64,000 nt of DNA from Gautieria morchelliformis. Its lineage: Eukaryota > Basidiomycota > Agaricomycetes > Gomphales > Gomphaceae. The position numbers and the translations under genes were made by a program. This document shows, piece after piece, positions 30,657 through 42,906 of the stretch. The stretch spans positions 62,001-126,000 of the forward strand of contig WHVA01000066.1 in the NCBI GenBank assembly GCA_015179125.1, given 5' to 3'. Every line of letters begins with the position of its first letter. Positions within the stretch are counted from its first letter, which is position 1. The notes below the pieces were generated by a model. It ran no database searches and was not told where the DNA came from. It saw only the letters and a program-made list of their open reading frames with translations.

Positions 30657-32922
30657 TCAAACCGAGTGGAGTTGTTCCTTCGCAATAACCTGCTTGAAGA
30701 TCTCGAACGCGGCTTGTGGCTGGAATGCAGGCTGCACATAGGTGACCCTCAGTACGGCATCGCGTGCCTTTCATATTCGAAATGTACTCACCACCTCATG
30801 ACCAGACTGGTAGACTCGGCTGTAAAGCAGGTAGAGTTAAGGCACGTCTACTCCGCAACAAGAAAGGGATATAATAAGAGTGGAAGGACGCACGCGAAGG
30901 AGAAATTGTCTACGTTCTGCACCGCCGCGACAGGACTCCCCCCGATGGTGATGTTCGTGAACGGCGTGTTGTGCAACGTTTGATTGCCATACCAGTCCAT
31001 CGCGAGTACGACCGCGTGTCCACCAAGCCAGTTGCAGCTGGGGGACAGGCGGATTCATATGAGATGCTATGGCAAAAAAAAGACGACGTACTTGATGTCC
31101 GCGTCACCAGCCTGTCGGAGCAGAGATGGTAGGTTTAAGCGCAGGATGTAGGATGTCGACAAGGACACGACGCACCCAGACGAGCACCTTCAGGCCCGAG
31201 TTCACGAGCTCCGACAGCTGTGGTAGCCAGGTTCTCGCGTCCTGCAACGCTTCTATCAGCAAAGTAGATATGCGCCTACAACTAGAGAGTGCCTCTCACG
31301 TCACCTGTCTTCACAAACAGCTCGAACGGCGGGTCAGGACACTCGGCATAGACGCTCGTGGCGCCGATCTGGGCCTTGACGTCGGGCAGGGCGAGGTAGT
31401 TGAGATAGAACTCGGGAGGGAACAAGGCAGATGAGTTCTGGCGCAGGTCGTCGACGTCGCGGTCGCCTATGATGGGCAAAAATGTTTGGTCGAACTACAG
31501 GTGGGGTGTCAGGATTGGAAGCACCTGTCGCTGACGAGGATGAGGAGACGTACGCAGTCGTTGTCGGCCTTCTTGCAGATGGCGTTGGACGCATCGTCGG
31601 TGCCGGCAGCGTAACATGCTTGCTCTTGAGCGAGACAGCCCTTAGGAGATAACCAGGTCTCGTTCAGCTGCTTGATGACACTTGAATTGACGAGTGGACC
31701 ATAGCCAGGTGCGTCCGCCGCAAAGTCGATGTAGGACTATGCATGTTTGAGACCTCTAGCCATATTTCAAGGGAACGCGACACGTACCCTGTATTGGAGC
31801 AGAGGGTCGAACCATCCACTGCAGTGATATAGTGGTTAGATATGCTCCAGGAGTGGAAGAGAACCGAAACAGACTTGTTGATCATCAAGGCACTGACAAC
31901 AATTTTCTCCGCTACGAGTTGGCCAGCGTCGATCTTTGCATTCTGTTCGTCAAAGTACGTCACAAACGCAGGCCCGTAGTGGCCTCCATAACCTATGCGT
32001 AATGTTAATTGCAATATCACAACAGGCGATGGCGATGCATACTTTCTGTTGCAAAGATGAATCTAAGCATAGGTCAGTGCAGCTCTTCAAATGGAAGCAT
32101 ATCGGTAGGATACACACTCTCTGCTCTGATACTGAGCGAATTCTGGATTTTCGAACAGTAATTGGAAAGCTGTCCACACCGGGGGAGCGGCAGCCTCGGT
32201 GCTGTTCACAGTATCTTTGCCGAACGAGAAGCCAGTCCCCACGGGCTGGTCGATGTAAATCACTGGCGAAGATATTAACCGAAGGTAATGTCAGGATGAA
32301 TTGCAGTCTCGTACTGTTGCTGACATTGTTCCAGCTAAGGGATGTCAGAAGTTTTTACTGGCACGAGTATCGGGTATGCAAACCTAAATGGGTTCAAGAC
32401 AGTGGTCTGGCCATCAGGATTGACATGACACGGGCCGTTTTCTATGGAGCTTGGTAAATTTTACGCTACTTGAACTATTTGCGAGCTTACCTTGGAAAAG
32501 ACCAATCATGGACGAACAACCGGGCCCGCCGTTCAACCTGGACACGAATCTCATCAAGACCCTGAATGGGTAGCGCATGCTGCTGTAACAAACCATAACG
32601 TGAACGGGGCAGTTTCGGGATTTTCACGTGCGGCAAAGAACCAAAACCACTGGAGAAACCGTTATTACACCAAGCAGCAACTCGCAACCTCGAGCTCGCT
32701 CACCAAAGACTGATTCTTGGCAATGTCAATGTAGCCCGAGGCAGTATGGACGCCCGGTGTCGTCTCACAGATGCCAGAGTTTTGCACGTATCGCAGACCA
32801 GCACTGAACTTGGTCGATTGGAATTCGGTGTGACTGGTGTCGGCGAGCACGACTGCTGCAGAGCACCCTACTGCGCTGAGCAGCACGATGCTGAAAGCAG
32901 CTGCGAGTGACTTTACGCGCAT
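30657..32922 (-). CDS. Secreted S10 serine carboxypeptidase (about 13 introns)
   Basis: Removes C-terminal amino acids from peptides, normally in the vacuole or outside the cell. The ATG at 32922 was chosen because a signal peptide follows directly (MRVKSLAAAFSIVLLSAVGC). The spliced product contains the oxyanion-hole motif LNGGPGCSSM (about 32540) with ENGPCHVNPDGQ and YIDQPVGTGFSFG. The nucleophile motif ESYGGHYGP has its serine codon split by an intron near 31992. The Asp motif AGDAD lies at about 31097-31108, followed by CNWLGG, and the catalytic His is in SGHEV (His codon 30798-30800). The stop is at 30657-30659. Several NxS/T sites (NQS, NSS, NET, NQT) suggest N-glycosylation. All triad motifs are intact. 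The number of introns is high even for a basidiomycete. Confidence 0.9.
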
Positions 32923-33778
32923 CGCGAGAACGAAGACAAAAGTACAAGTCAACGTATGATTCTACAGCGAAGGTTTAAAAGACAGACGCCTTGTGGTGAT
33001 TCCTACGTGTCCTTGTGCTTCATTTACTCAAGTGTTACAGTGCCACATGCAAGGCCGGAGGTAGGTTCAACGTAAGGCGCTATTTATTTTCGGTGTTACC
33101 ATGCCGTGCCAGTGGGTGAAATACGTCACGGGCTGGACTCGATCGATCTAAAGTAAATTGGATCATGACACGGCTGCCTGCTCCCGACTTTCACTCGACT
33201 CGTGTGCCCTCTTCAGCGTGGCGCATGCATGCCTGGATGCCATCTCATTGTCGGTTGTGAACCCATCTCCGCCGGCTTTGCTCAGATTCGTGGAGAAGCT
33301 ATGTTGGGTGAATTCCCTATGATAATGACTTTATAAGAGTAACTTCTTGGACTGTCCCATAGCCCTCGTTTGAAGGGTCGCTGTTTGCTCCATGGGAAGT
33401 TCTGTGCCGTGCTACAATTGGTTCGATAAGGATACCGCTTATACGGTACGGTGTGTCGCATCCTCCTGAAAGCAAGGCCCCTGCCCCTCAGCATACCCTC
33501 GATTTTCGCACCCAAATCGCACACAGTACTAGTGTGGGTCGACATGTTTTCATAACTGTAATTCCGTATTTCTATACATGGAATATTATATCGAGAGTTC
33601 GCAGCCAAATATGGCATGCTGACTCAACGGCCCACTAGATCAGGCGGAGTTTCCTTTGAAATCAATGTGGGTAAGTAAATTGCCAATATAATCTTCGGCA
33701 CCCTATCTTATCATCAACTTTTAACTGTCTTGGTCATGTTAGTCGTTACCAAGTCCCCACACCTTAGCCTTAGCCACT
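32923..33778. other. Divergent promoter region; no gene recognised
   Basis: Lies between the start of the carboxypeptidase (minus) and the start of the aminotransferase (plus), so it probably carries both promoters. The short ORFs at 33282-33638 overlap on opposite strands and have no domain. Confidence 0.45.
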
Positions 33779-36102
33779 ATGTCGATGCAAGAGAAATCGT
33801 CCTCAACCACCAGCAAAGCCATTGACCTCTCCCATCACCTCTCCGAGTTGTCCAAAGCGCGGAAACCCTCCCCTTTGAAGTCTCTCCAGAAATATGTTGG
33901 TCGCCCTGGATTGATAAGTCTTGCAGGCGGTATATATGTTTACTGACTATGTCTCATATTTCTATGCTTATTGACCCGCATTGGCGGTCTATCAGGGACG
34001 CCTGACCCAGCGTACTTCCCCTTTGCCTCACTTTCTGCAGACGCTCTCCTTCCAGATGCCTTTCCCCGAACCAAGCCTTCAGAATCATCTCTTCTCGGCT
34101 GGTTCTGGAGCATCTTTGGTAAACCTTCTGAGAAAACGGCACGCTTTACGGTTCCCAAGTACCGTGCGCAGCCGGGAGATGTAGATCTGGCTACTGCGCT
34201 CCAGTACTGTGAATGGCACGACTGCTCTCCTTCATGCCCCATAATTGACAATGGCTCCAAAAGCACCCGTGACGGGAATGCAACCTTTACAGGAATTTAT
34301 CCATAACTTCACCAGCAAGGTTTTCAAGCCTGCGTATTCAGATTGGACCACCCTGGTACACACGGGGAATACCGACGGGTATGCTATTCCCGATTCGTGA
34401 CATTGAAAAAATGCCCAATACCAGTTTTCAGCTTCCACAGGTCAATGGTCACATTTTGTAATCCCGGAGAACATGTTCTTGTGGAAGAATGGACGTACCC
34501 CTCCACCATGAATGACATTCAGTCCCTAGGTATGTTTGCCACCCCCGTAAAGGTTGACGGGGAAGGCATGTCTGCCGTGGATCTTGAACATGTTCTGTCA
34601 ACATGGGACGAAAGTGTGCGGAAAGCGAAACGGTGCCGTGCTTTTCCCTGATCTCTTAGGCTACATTTATCCCGTTTGCAGACCACACGTTATATACACG
34701 ATCCCTGTGGGACAGAATCCCACTGGTGCCGTGAGCAACCCTTTCTTTGCTTCCGATTACCCCCTCATACCGTTATGGTAGACCATGGGCGTGGAGCGGA
34801 AGAAGGCTATCTACCAAGTCTGCGTTAAATATGGTACAGCAGCACTCAAATCCTGAATATCCACTTTCAGAGATGGGTTGACTTGTGGCTTGTGCTAGAT
34901 GTGATAATTGTAGAGGACGACCCATATTACTTCCTCCAAGAGGGCCCCTATAACGTCAAAGAGCAGCGTTCCACAGCCAAGACGACACCACAGCTCCAGA
35001 AGGGTGAGGATGAAGAGACACGGTATCTCAACAGTCTCGAACCATCCTTCGTTAGGTAACTAGCGACCTTTCCCTTCATTCCCTCTTCTGAGGCTAAGGA
35101 ACCGTAGGTTTGACTACCAAGGCCGCGTTATCAGGTTGGAGACGTTCTCAAAGGTATGGTTTGAACCGCCTCTCAGTACTCTGTACCCCACCCACATCCT
35201 ATACCCGCCTGCCAGACCATAGCTCCCGGATCCCGCTTGGGTTGGTTTACGTGCAATCCTGTCTTCGCCGAACGTCTTGAGCGCCAAGGCGAGACCACTA
35301 CTATGGCCCCCTGTGGATTCTCCCAGGTAAGCCCAGCCCTTCTCCCTCCCCTCAACCTGCCACTCACACGGCGCAGTCTCTCATTACGCAACTGCTCTCC
35401 AAACACTGGAGCTTCTCGGACTTCATCCGGTGGTTACAGGGTTTACAGACGCAGTACATCATCCGTCGGGACTTCTTCGTGGACTGCATCTTTGAGGAAT
35501 TCGAGGTGCGACCCACGTCGGACTCACAGCTCCTAGAGGTGTTCGGCTCGAAGCTCCCCGTGTTCACCGCGTACGTGAAGACGGGGGAGCACCAGCGTAA
35601 GCGAGGAATGGCAGAAAAGACCCATATGCATAGCGAGAAGACGCCGTTGTTCAGCTTCGTTCCTCCCTCAGCTGGGATGTTTGTCTGGGTATGCGAATCT
35701 GACTCCCAGTGGACGTACTGCTGATCATGCGGATATTCCCACCTGACTCTCATTCGTGCAGCTCAAGTTCCACTTGCAGGACCACGTGGTGGTCGATCCC
35801 GACGCGCCAATCGAAGAGCGCATCGATACGAAAGTGTGGACCGACCTCGCGGAGCATGGTTTGCTCGTCGCACCTGGCATGATGTTTGGCGCACAGCTCT
35901 ACGACGATCAGTCAACTCACTCGCCAAAACGCACCGTCCCGTATGAAATTGGCTACCGGGTGTCCTTCAGCATGGGTACAGTACGTCTGTCTACTCATTC
36001 ATTATGATGACCTAGGCTCATTGACGCGTGGTACAGCAAGAGAATATGAGGGCTGGGGTTAAGATCCTTGCGGAAGTGCTAAAAAAATATGTCAAATTCT
36101 AG
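33779..36102 (+). CDS. Class I PLP-dependent aminotransferase (aromatic/aminoadipate type)
   Basis: Transfers amino groups between aromatic amino acids, kynurenine or 2-aminoadipate and a 2-oxo acid, using pyridoxal phosphate. Starts MSMQEKSSS with SHHLSELSKARKPSPLKSLQ, LISLAGGTPDPAYFPF across intron 1, and GNTDGFHRSM across another intron. It continues with VEEWTYPSTM, YTIPVGQNPTG, and VIIVEDDPYYFLQ carrying the cofactor Asp. The PLP lysine is in ETFSK (codon 35151-35153, last base before an intron), then TIAPGSRLGWFT. The C-terminal AGMFVW and GYRVSFS parts are present, with the stop at 36100-36102. All exon joins preserve frame. It resembles yeast Aro8/Aro9 and mammalian AADAT in motif order; the substrate is not resolved. 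Confidence 0.9.
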
Positions 36103-36533
36103 AATAGGTACGCATATATGTGCCCAGGGCTATGAGGCAGCAGTTATTTTGGTCGACTTGTGAGCTAGTCCCTCTATAGTTTGGATATATGCATGTATCT
36201 TTTGTGTGTACAAACATCTCAGCGTACTATGTATGATTTTCGAGCTCTCCTCGCCAATCGGATAACTGATCGACGATTTCAATGCTCTGTGGCCCTCCTG
36301 ATCCGCTCTGTGTTACAAGCATATGGCATCCATGCTCATAAATTATTTGGATAAACGAGTCAGCGGGCTTTCGTGTCTGGATATTGCAAGGTCACTGAAA
36401 GACCTGGCTTCATTGTATTGAGGTGAGTTTCCTTTCTATTTTGCGCATAATGATAATGACAGAGAAGAGATGTCCAGCATTGTTGCATTCATGACAAGTT
36501 TGGGTAACTAGCCAGGTTTCAGCTTCGGTATCC
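36103..36533. other. Intergenic; no gene recognised
   Basis: AT-rich sequence downstream of the aminotransferase, with no ORF or element that I can support. Confidence 0.4.
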
Positions 36534-37112
36534 TCAATAGCCCAAACTTTTACCAAAATTAACATGAAGGCTAGCTTTGCTCGAGGCTAATCCGTCCACC
36601 ACGTAACTCAGTGGAGGAACAAAACTCCAGCTTCTGTGTATATGTTTCACCCCCTCGTAATCCTTTGGAAGCTGTACATTCGGGAAGTGCTTGCGATATT
36701 TTCCGAACGTCATGTTCCACCCGAACTGATCAGCTACTGCTAAAAACCGCTTCCCCCCAGTAGAGGGCGTTGTCAAAGCCAAGATATGTAGCCTCACACG
36801 GCCACGAACATCAACAAACTATTCTGTCAAAGATTGGTGTGTACTGAGCAGACAATCGGTGACGTACTCGCGATGGGGACCAGCTCGCGGTTAGATATGT
36901 TGTCGAAAGCCTGTGCGGAATGCATGAAACGCTGATATCGAGCTCAGCGGGTCTCGTACCTAACCTTGAGGGATTGCGTACGTGCCCAGGATCTGATGGC
37001 CCCACAAACTCTAGCGTCCAGCACGGAGTAAACCAGTGTAGGAGGCAATGTAGCCACTTATTCCAATAATGACGATTAACGAGTCCGGTGGGAGGGCAGG
37101 CATGATCTTCAA
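36534..37112 (-). pseudogene. NAD(P)-dependent reductase relic (extended SDR, dihydroflavonol-reductase-like)
   Basis: From an ATG at 37112 (minus) the frame reads MPALPPDSLIVIIGISGYIA, a typical N-terminus with the Rossmann glycine motif in altered form (GISGYIAS). After about 30 residues it hits TAG. Downstream on the same strand the C-terminal part appears: FVDVRGRVRLHILALTTP (family FVDVRDVA..H..AL), GGKRFLAVADQFGW, YRKHFPNVQLPK and YVVDGLASSKA. The whole middle of the protein, including the YxxxK catalytic motif, is missing. It is about 580 bp against about 1.1 kb for an intact gene. A host gene broken by internal deletion is the simplest explanation. Confidence 0.55.
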
Positions 37113-37466
37113 TATTACCTGGGGTTAGGCCTCGCTCAAGTGCCACATATCACGGCGAGTAGCTGCGGGAACAACATACTCTAGTAACCAAGCCAGGTTA
37201 TCTGGGAATATTTGGACCTCGCTTCTGATCCTCATATATGCAGTCATAATGTGGCTTTAGTACCATCACAAGAGTATGAGATGACATCGTTTCTTGCATA
37301 GTCGCCTCAGAGGAGGCTCCGAACTCAGCGAGAGACGTGAAACAACCTAGACCTCTGCCACAAGCGGCGAAATTCAATCGCCACGCGTTTGAAATGCTTG
37401 TATCTTACAAATAATGAGGGGACCCTCCGGTCGAAGCAATACGTACGACTCGTCTCCACAGAGGTC

Positions 37467-39674
37467 CTAGTAATGCGTCAGTAAACTTTCAGATGCCACA
37501 GTTCGTGGCGTGATTGAACACTGGAACGGGTCGGGACGCCTAAAACCACTTGCAGTGAGAATAGTAGAAAGAAAAACTTTGGCCCAAGCAGAACGCACGA
37601 AATAGCACCCGAGGTGAATGTCACATCTATAGATATCTCCGCTCCATTGGCATCTTTAGCGTGAGATATATCGAAGAGCTTGAGGATGCAGCAAACCGCT
37701 AGGTAGATCGTGTTGTCGGCTAGAGAACGGCCAGGACATATCCTTTATCGATAAAATATGTTAGCGGCGGTGGATAGTATACTCTCATCAAATACACCTT
37801 CTTCCAAAACCAAACGCAACAGAAGGGTCCATGACTCCAGGTCTTAAGAAACGCTCAGGCTCAAAGTGTTCAGTATTGGGGCCATACATATCTTCGTCAT
37901 GAAGCATCGCCCTTTCGAGCACGTTGTTAGTACCTGTCACTCGGATTCTCAAAAATGAAGACCGTACCATGCATTTCCAATGACTACACTCCCTTTTGGG
38001 ATGAAGCTCTTGTTGTAGAGATCGTTCTCCGTCACCCCGTGTGCAATACCCAGGGGAAACACTGGACGCCACCTACAGAAAAAGACCATGAACCTACATT
38101 TAACTATTCTAGGCTGTTAGATGACGCCACCTTTGTATTTCCTTACACAGAGCATCCATGTACGGAAGGCTCTTGCGGTCCTCAAACCCCGGGAGCTGGT
38201 CAGCTCCAATAACACCATCGAGCTCCTCGTGAGCTTTGCGTTGCACATCGGGGTAAAGGATCATGGCGAGGACAAACCAGGATAGAGCAACGGTAGTCTA
38301 GAACAATCATTCCAAAAATTCATGCAAGGAGAGAGGACACGTACAGTGTCAGCTCCTGCGCCAAAGGCGGCAGCCGCTGTGTTTCGGAGGGTTTCCTCTT
38401 GTTGCTCCTGCACAGCCGCGTCCGAGAGCTGAGAAATACTTTCTAGGAAAGAAGCAGTATATGAGGGTACTGCCTTCCCTTCCCCCTTTAACTGTGATGA
38501 GTCCACTGAAAAAAGGCTGTAATGGGTAGCGATGGCCTACCCAAGCCTTCTTGCAAGCGTTAAACGGAATGAGGGGCATTTGTGTGATCAGCTGTCGCCA
38601 AATGCGGGCTTTTGTTTTGAATCCTGCACCCGGCACCCACTCAGGTACATATTTCACTGATTACAGTGTGTCAGGCTGTCTACGCGGCCCACAAAAGTTT
38701 ACTCACATATGGGGAGAGTATCAACGAGGAATGATCCGGGGTTGGTGGCTACTGAACCCAATGCAAAGGCTTCTTCGGCGATTTTTATGTAGGGGTCACC
38801 AGTGGGAAGCACTTCAATGCCATAGATGATCTGAAGTCGGTATGAAGAAAAACTTGCGTTTCATTCAGATGATTGTCATCCCACCTCTACTATTATAGCA
38901 CCTGAAAGGTGCCGGAGATGTTGGAGAAAATTGTTTGGGGATTTGTGAAGTCGATGGAGGAGATCTCTGCAGACAGGTCTGTAAAGAGACTGGCTCCAGA
39001 ACAGATTCTAGACTTATAGCGCACATTGTGTGTTTGGTCTGAACTGGATAATATGCTGTAGTAGCGGTGGGGTGGAACTTCTGATGAAACATCTTGCGGT
39101 GGCGTCGCCATTTGTCTCCATAACGCATCAAGACAAAATGCCAGTCAAATCCCATTCTGTGCACAAAGATAATGGTTACGATATGGCGGAAACCAGGAAC
39201 AAACAACTGGCATACAAGTCGCACATCATAGGGAAGTCGAAACGATCAGAGTAAATAGATGACCTCTTCTCGAACAGTTCCTGCGCGACGGCAAAAGAGT
39301 TCACTATCACTATGGGCTGTCGAAGGACCTTTATATACACGAGTTCTCCTGAAGAATAGTCAGAGAAAATATTAGTCATTCATTTACATGCGAAATCCTG
39401 CCGTATTTCTTAGCCCAGTCGGTGTATGTCACCCATTCGTGCTTCCTGGGTAGATCGGAAGCATTTCCAAGGATTGCCTTGCCGGGAGGTCCAGGCGGAA
39501 GAGAAGCACCTTTTATGTATACAAAAGCTCAATTGCAGAGTGTTTACGGGGTCGTGAATTGGAATTCTTACCTTTGGGAATGTAAGTCCTTCGTGTAACC
39601 AGCAGGAGGAAGAGAATGGTCGCTAAAGCTATGAGCACGATGTCGATGTTGTATATGCTAGCTGGGGTGACCAT
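37467..39674 (-). CDS. Cytochrome P450 monooxygenase (multi-exon)
   Basis: A haem-thiolate oxygenase anchored in the ER, taking electrons from P450 reductase. The ATG at 39674 (MVTPASIYNIDIVLIALATI) gives an N-terminal membrane anchor ending in a basic stretch. Then come LPPGPPGKAILGN, a helix C WRRHRKMFHQKF motif, the I-helix AAAFGAGADT, the K-helix region with WRPVFPLGIAHG, and the PERF-type EHFEPERFL. The haem loop FGFGRR-ICPGR is interrupted by an intron just before the cysteine codon (37736-37738). The tail SRPDPFQCSITPRT ends at TAG 37467-37469 after a last intron with donor GTGCGT. All hallmark motifs are present. The N-terminal signature resembles CYP families common in Agaricomycetes; family number and substrate are not assignable. 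The reductase relic sits directly downstream. Confidence 0.9.
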
Positions 39675-39778
39675 TGACGGAAGAGGGATAAGAGAGATAT
39701 CTGATAGGTGATAGCGATGCCAATATATATGAATGCCGTTCACGGGAAGTTCGCCACAGATCCAAATTAATCAGCCTT

Positions 39779-40348
39779 CTATCCATCCGTATCGGGTAGG
39801 GTAGCTTTTCGCGAACCTGGTTCAGCAGGGCGTGGACAGGGGACTTCCTTTTCCATCCTTAGAGACGAGGTGGTGTGTGATCCAGTTATTAATACCAACT
39901 TGAATGTGGGTTGTGACAGGGTGCCGTAAATCAGTTCGCGAGTTGCCTGGCTCCCTTCTGGAAGTTCAGAAGAGAACAGTGATGCCATATCGAACATGAC
40001 CCAATTCTTCCCGGCTGGGCCATTGGATGGCCAATAGCTCGTGAAGAGCGTGTCTACACTGTACATTGTGTTCACCTCATTGAGGCCATTATAATCGTGT
40101 TCGCGGGTAGTAATCACCAGTATTAACAAAAAGGTAAAAGTAAACGAATAGCAAATAAGATTCGACGATTCGAAGCGCGATTCCCGCGAACACGCATATG
40201 GATTGATTTGTAGCTGCACAAGCTCAATGTCATCCCAAATAAATGGTAAGAGCTTTATCCTGACATAGGATGCCTGGAGAGAGTGGTTGTGTGCGGTCGG
40301 ATTATGTTCTTCTGTGAGTGTGGACGACCGAATACGAAGCCTCGGCAT
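39779..40348 (-). CDS. Hypothetical ORF with one predicted membrane segment
   Basis: An uninterrupted 189-codon minus-strand frame starting MPRLRIRSSTLTEEHN, with a hydrophobic stretch (ICYSFTFTFLLILVITT, about residues 65-82). It has no recognised domain. It could be a short real gene, part of the P450 upstream region, or a chance ORF. Long open frames are not rare in this window, so confidence is low. Confidence 0.25.
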   Translation of the reverse strand: MPRLRIRSSTLTEEHNPTAHNHSLQASYVRIKLLPFIWDDIELVQLQINPYACSRESRFESSNLICYSFTFTFLLILVITTREHDYNGLNEVNTMYSVDTLFTSYWPSNGPAGKNWVMFDMASLFSSELPEGSQATRELIYGTLSQPTFKLVLITGSHTTSSLRMEKEVPCPRPAEPGSRKATLPDTDG

Positions 40349-42073
40349 GAAAAGATTAGGCTTTAGTCACGACTACAAGTTATCAGTTTTCACTGGTCAT
40401 ACTCTCGATGAGTACAGGGAATCGAACAATCAGCTCCATAATAGAGCAGAATTATGAAGGTTAAGTACAATACCTCCAGCCTCATGTACGTGCGTTGCTT
40501 TTGTGACCCGTCCTGGGCACGGTGGATCCGCAGCCTGACACTTTATCCAATAGCCATCCCGCTGCGCACACTCACGATTCTAATGCCTCGCTTGATATGT
40601 CAGAGCCATGATTCGCACACGGGCGCATATGGATCTAGGCCTAGGGCATGGCCGGTGTTGGAAACACGCTTCACCGGCCCTGGTGCCACCCGGCATCATG
40701 TCACCGGCCACTGACTTTTGGCGCTCAACCGCCGTGCCAACTTTTAGCTACGCTGCCTGCGACAGGCCGCTGCGTCCAACAGAGCGCCGCTGGGCAGACC
40801 ACAACCTTTGCACCTACCGCGGACAGCCGTCTCCGAAGATTGGGCTTCTGTTAGGTAGCGAAGAGGGTTGCTAGGGGAGACGGGTGTGTAGCGGTTTCGA
40901 GCCGACGAAAGCTCTCATCAGGGGGGTACCGGGTCACTACTTCTGAGCCTTGCGACTGGCTGGAGTAAACGGTCCGTGCGCGTGTATGGTTCCTTTAGCC
41001 ATCCGCCTAGAGGTTGCTATGGCACTCGTGACCCACCAATTGGAAGTGTTACGGGTTGGGTGGTACGCTAGTCAGAGGGTGACGGAGGCTTCGTCCCCAA
41101 GCTGCTTAGCTCGAGCTGACTAACCATAGAACTGCGGCGCGACATGTATCCTGGTGTCCAGCAGCAAGACGATGTTGGAACCATTTCAAGCTCAGTCGCG
41201 CCCATTCCCACCTACGCTGTTGTGCGTTGTCACACAACACGTGGCACCGTGGTTCAACACGTCCCATCCGTCACTCGCACCCAACGCCTAGTGGCGGCCA
41301 TTGGTGCTCCGTCCAGTTATCGTCACCACTCGCTCCCCCTCTGAGGTAAGCGCTCCCGTTCATTGTCCACCACTGACATTTTGCCGCTCGCCCTCCCGCT
41401 CGCGGGCGCGTTCACTGTCCCCCACCGTCCACTCGCGTCCTACACCGCGTGCCACCCATTTACTGTCCCCCGCTGAGGTGTGTGCTCCCGTTCACTGTTC
41501 CCCGCTGAGATGCGCGCTCACGTTCACGGTCCCCCGCTGAAATGCTCCTGCTCGCGGGCGCGTTCGCTGTCCCCCGCTGTCCACTACGCCGCGTTCCGCC
41601 CCCTGTCAACTCGTGTCGGCACCCACCATGTGGCCCCGCTTACCACCATCCTGTGCTCATTTACTCCCTCTCCTGCTGTTCTCCGCTCACCCCCAGTGTT
41701 GCCTGTCGCATCTCAGGACGAGCCGCTCCTGCCCAGGGTTGCCCTGTCCTATTCTCATAGTCAGTACTCTGTCAGTGTCATGTAGTGTAAATTAGTGAAT
41801 ATCACCATTGCTCAAATCACTGCTTAACAGTGTTCCAAAGCCTGTTAAGTGGTTGTTTCAGTTCAGTTTCTGTACCAATTTGGAACCAGTCTGAATCTTA
41901 CTGCTCAATATAGTCATGCTGTTAAACACCTTCACAATTGTTGTTGACCTCCCTGCCATTCCAACACTGTTATCATGAATACACATATGCTTTATCCAAA
42001 TGGGGGCATCTGTCATTGTTGGTCACACTGCAGCAACTTAGCATTCTGTTACGTATTGTGAAACCTGATGTCA
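40349..42073. other. No gene recognised; GC-rich low-complexity block inside
   Basis: 40440-41320 has overlapping ORFs without motifs. 41330-41600 is built from imperfect copies of GTTCACTGTCCCCCGCTGA and CTCGCGGGCGCG, and the apparent ORFs there are low-complexity artefacts. After about 41790 the sequence turns AT-rich. Confidence 0.45.
41330..41600 (+). repeat. Imperfect GC-rich repeats (GTTCACTGTCCCCCGCTGA)
   Basis: At least five diverged copies of GTTCACTGTCCCC(G/A)C plus two copies of GCTCGCGGGCGCGTTC(A/G)CTGTC within 270 bp. It is a decayed minisatellite or transposon fragment. Confidence 0.6.
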
Positions 42074-42120
42074 GAGCTAGAAAGGACGGTGGCTTCAATG
42101 TATGTGTTGTTCCCCCGATG
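42074..42120 (+). repeat. Dispersed repeat, copy 2 (first copy near 2153)
   Basis: Near-identical to 2153-2200, including GGCTTCAATGTATGTGTTG. The flanks differ. Confidence 0.6.
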
Positions 42121-42906
42121 AACTACTGGTCCTAAGGGTTTCAGGAAGTCAGAAGAGTCAGAAAGTCAGAACAGATGTTGACAAGTATTCATGGTCAAAG
42201 TCAATGTTGAGGTCAGAAGTTGGAATTCAAGAGCAGAGTCAGAGTTGGAAGACAGAAGTTGGAGTGGAAGACTTAGAGACAGAGTTCTTGCAAATGCTCA
42301 CTGTGCTAAGAACAGGAGACTAGAGTGAAGGTATCCCATATTGAAGTCGATAATCTGATTGCAGAATAAAGTGCATACATGAGGGGTTTTATACAAAGAG
42401 CTGGAGCAATCAGCATTCTCAAATCCTCTCAAATCCAATTTTTGAAACAGGTCAATCACAGTTAAAACCGATTTTGGGGGCATTATTGGGCTTTCTTAGA
42501 AAAGTCAAATCTTCCTTTGAATCTCATCAAATCCCCTACAAATCCTCTGCTGTGATTGACCCTAATGTGCTGGTCCCGGATTTGATTTGAATCTCACAAG
42601 CGTAAGCAATGTCAGGACGGGTTGCGGTAGCTAAATAATTCAACGCTCCAACAGCATTCAGATAGGGCATGTCTTCCCTATCCTCCACTTCCTCTGGGAT
42701 CGATAGAAAAATATGTATCCCGGTAACATCACTTGTATTTCACACTAATTTGCTCAGAGATTGAAGCGAGAAATTGATCGATTATAGCACTGCTTTGGAG
42801 TTTAAGTACCGAAATCAGTGCCAATGTACATTACTGTAAACCAACAGCGTCAAGTATACAGTAGTCGTACAATATCCTAGAACGTTAGACATGAGATAGG
42901 TCCCGT
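42121..42906. other. No gene recognised
   Basis: Short repetitive CAGAAGTTGGA/GTCAGAA motifs occur at 42140-42290, followed by AT-rich sequence. No supported gene. Confidence 0.4.

Noticed and set aside
41144..41785. Plus-strand proline/serine-rich ORFs
   Set aside because: Explained by the imperfect GTTCACTGTCCCC repeats, with three overlapping frames open at once.
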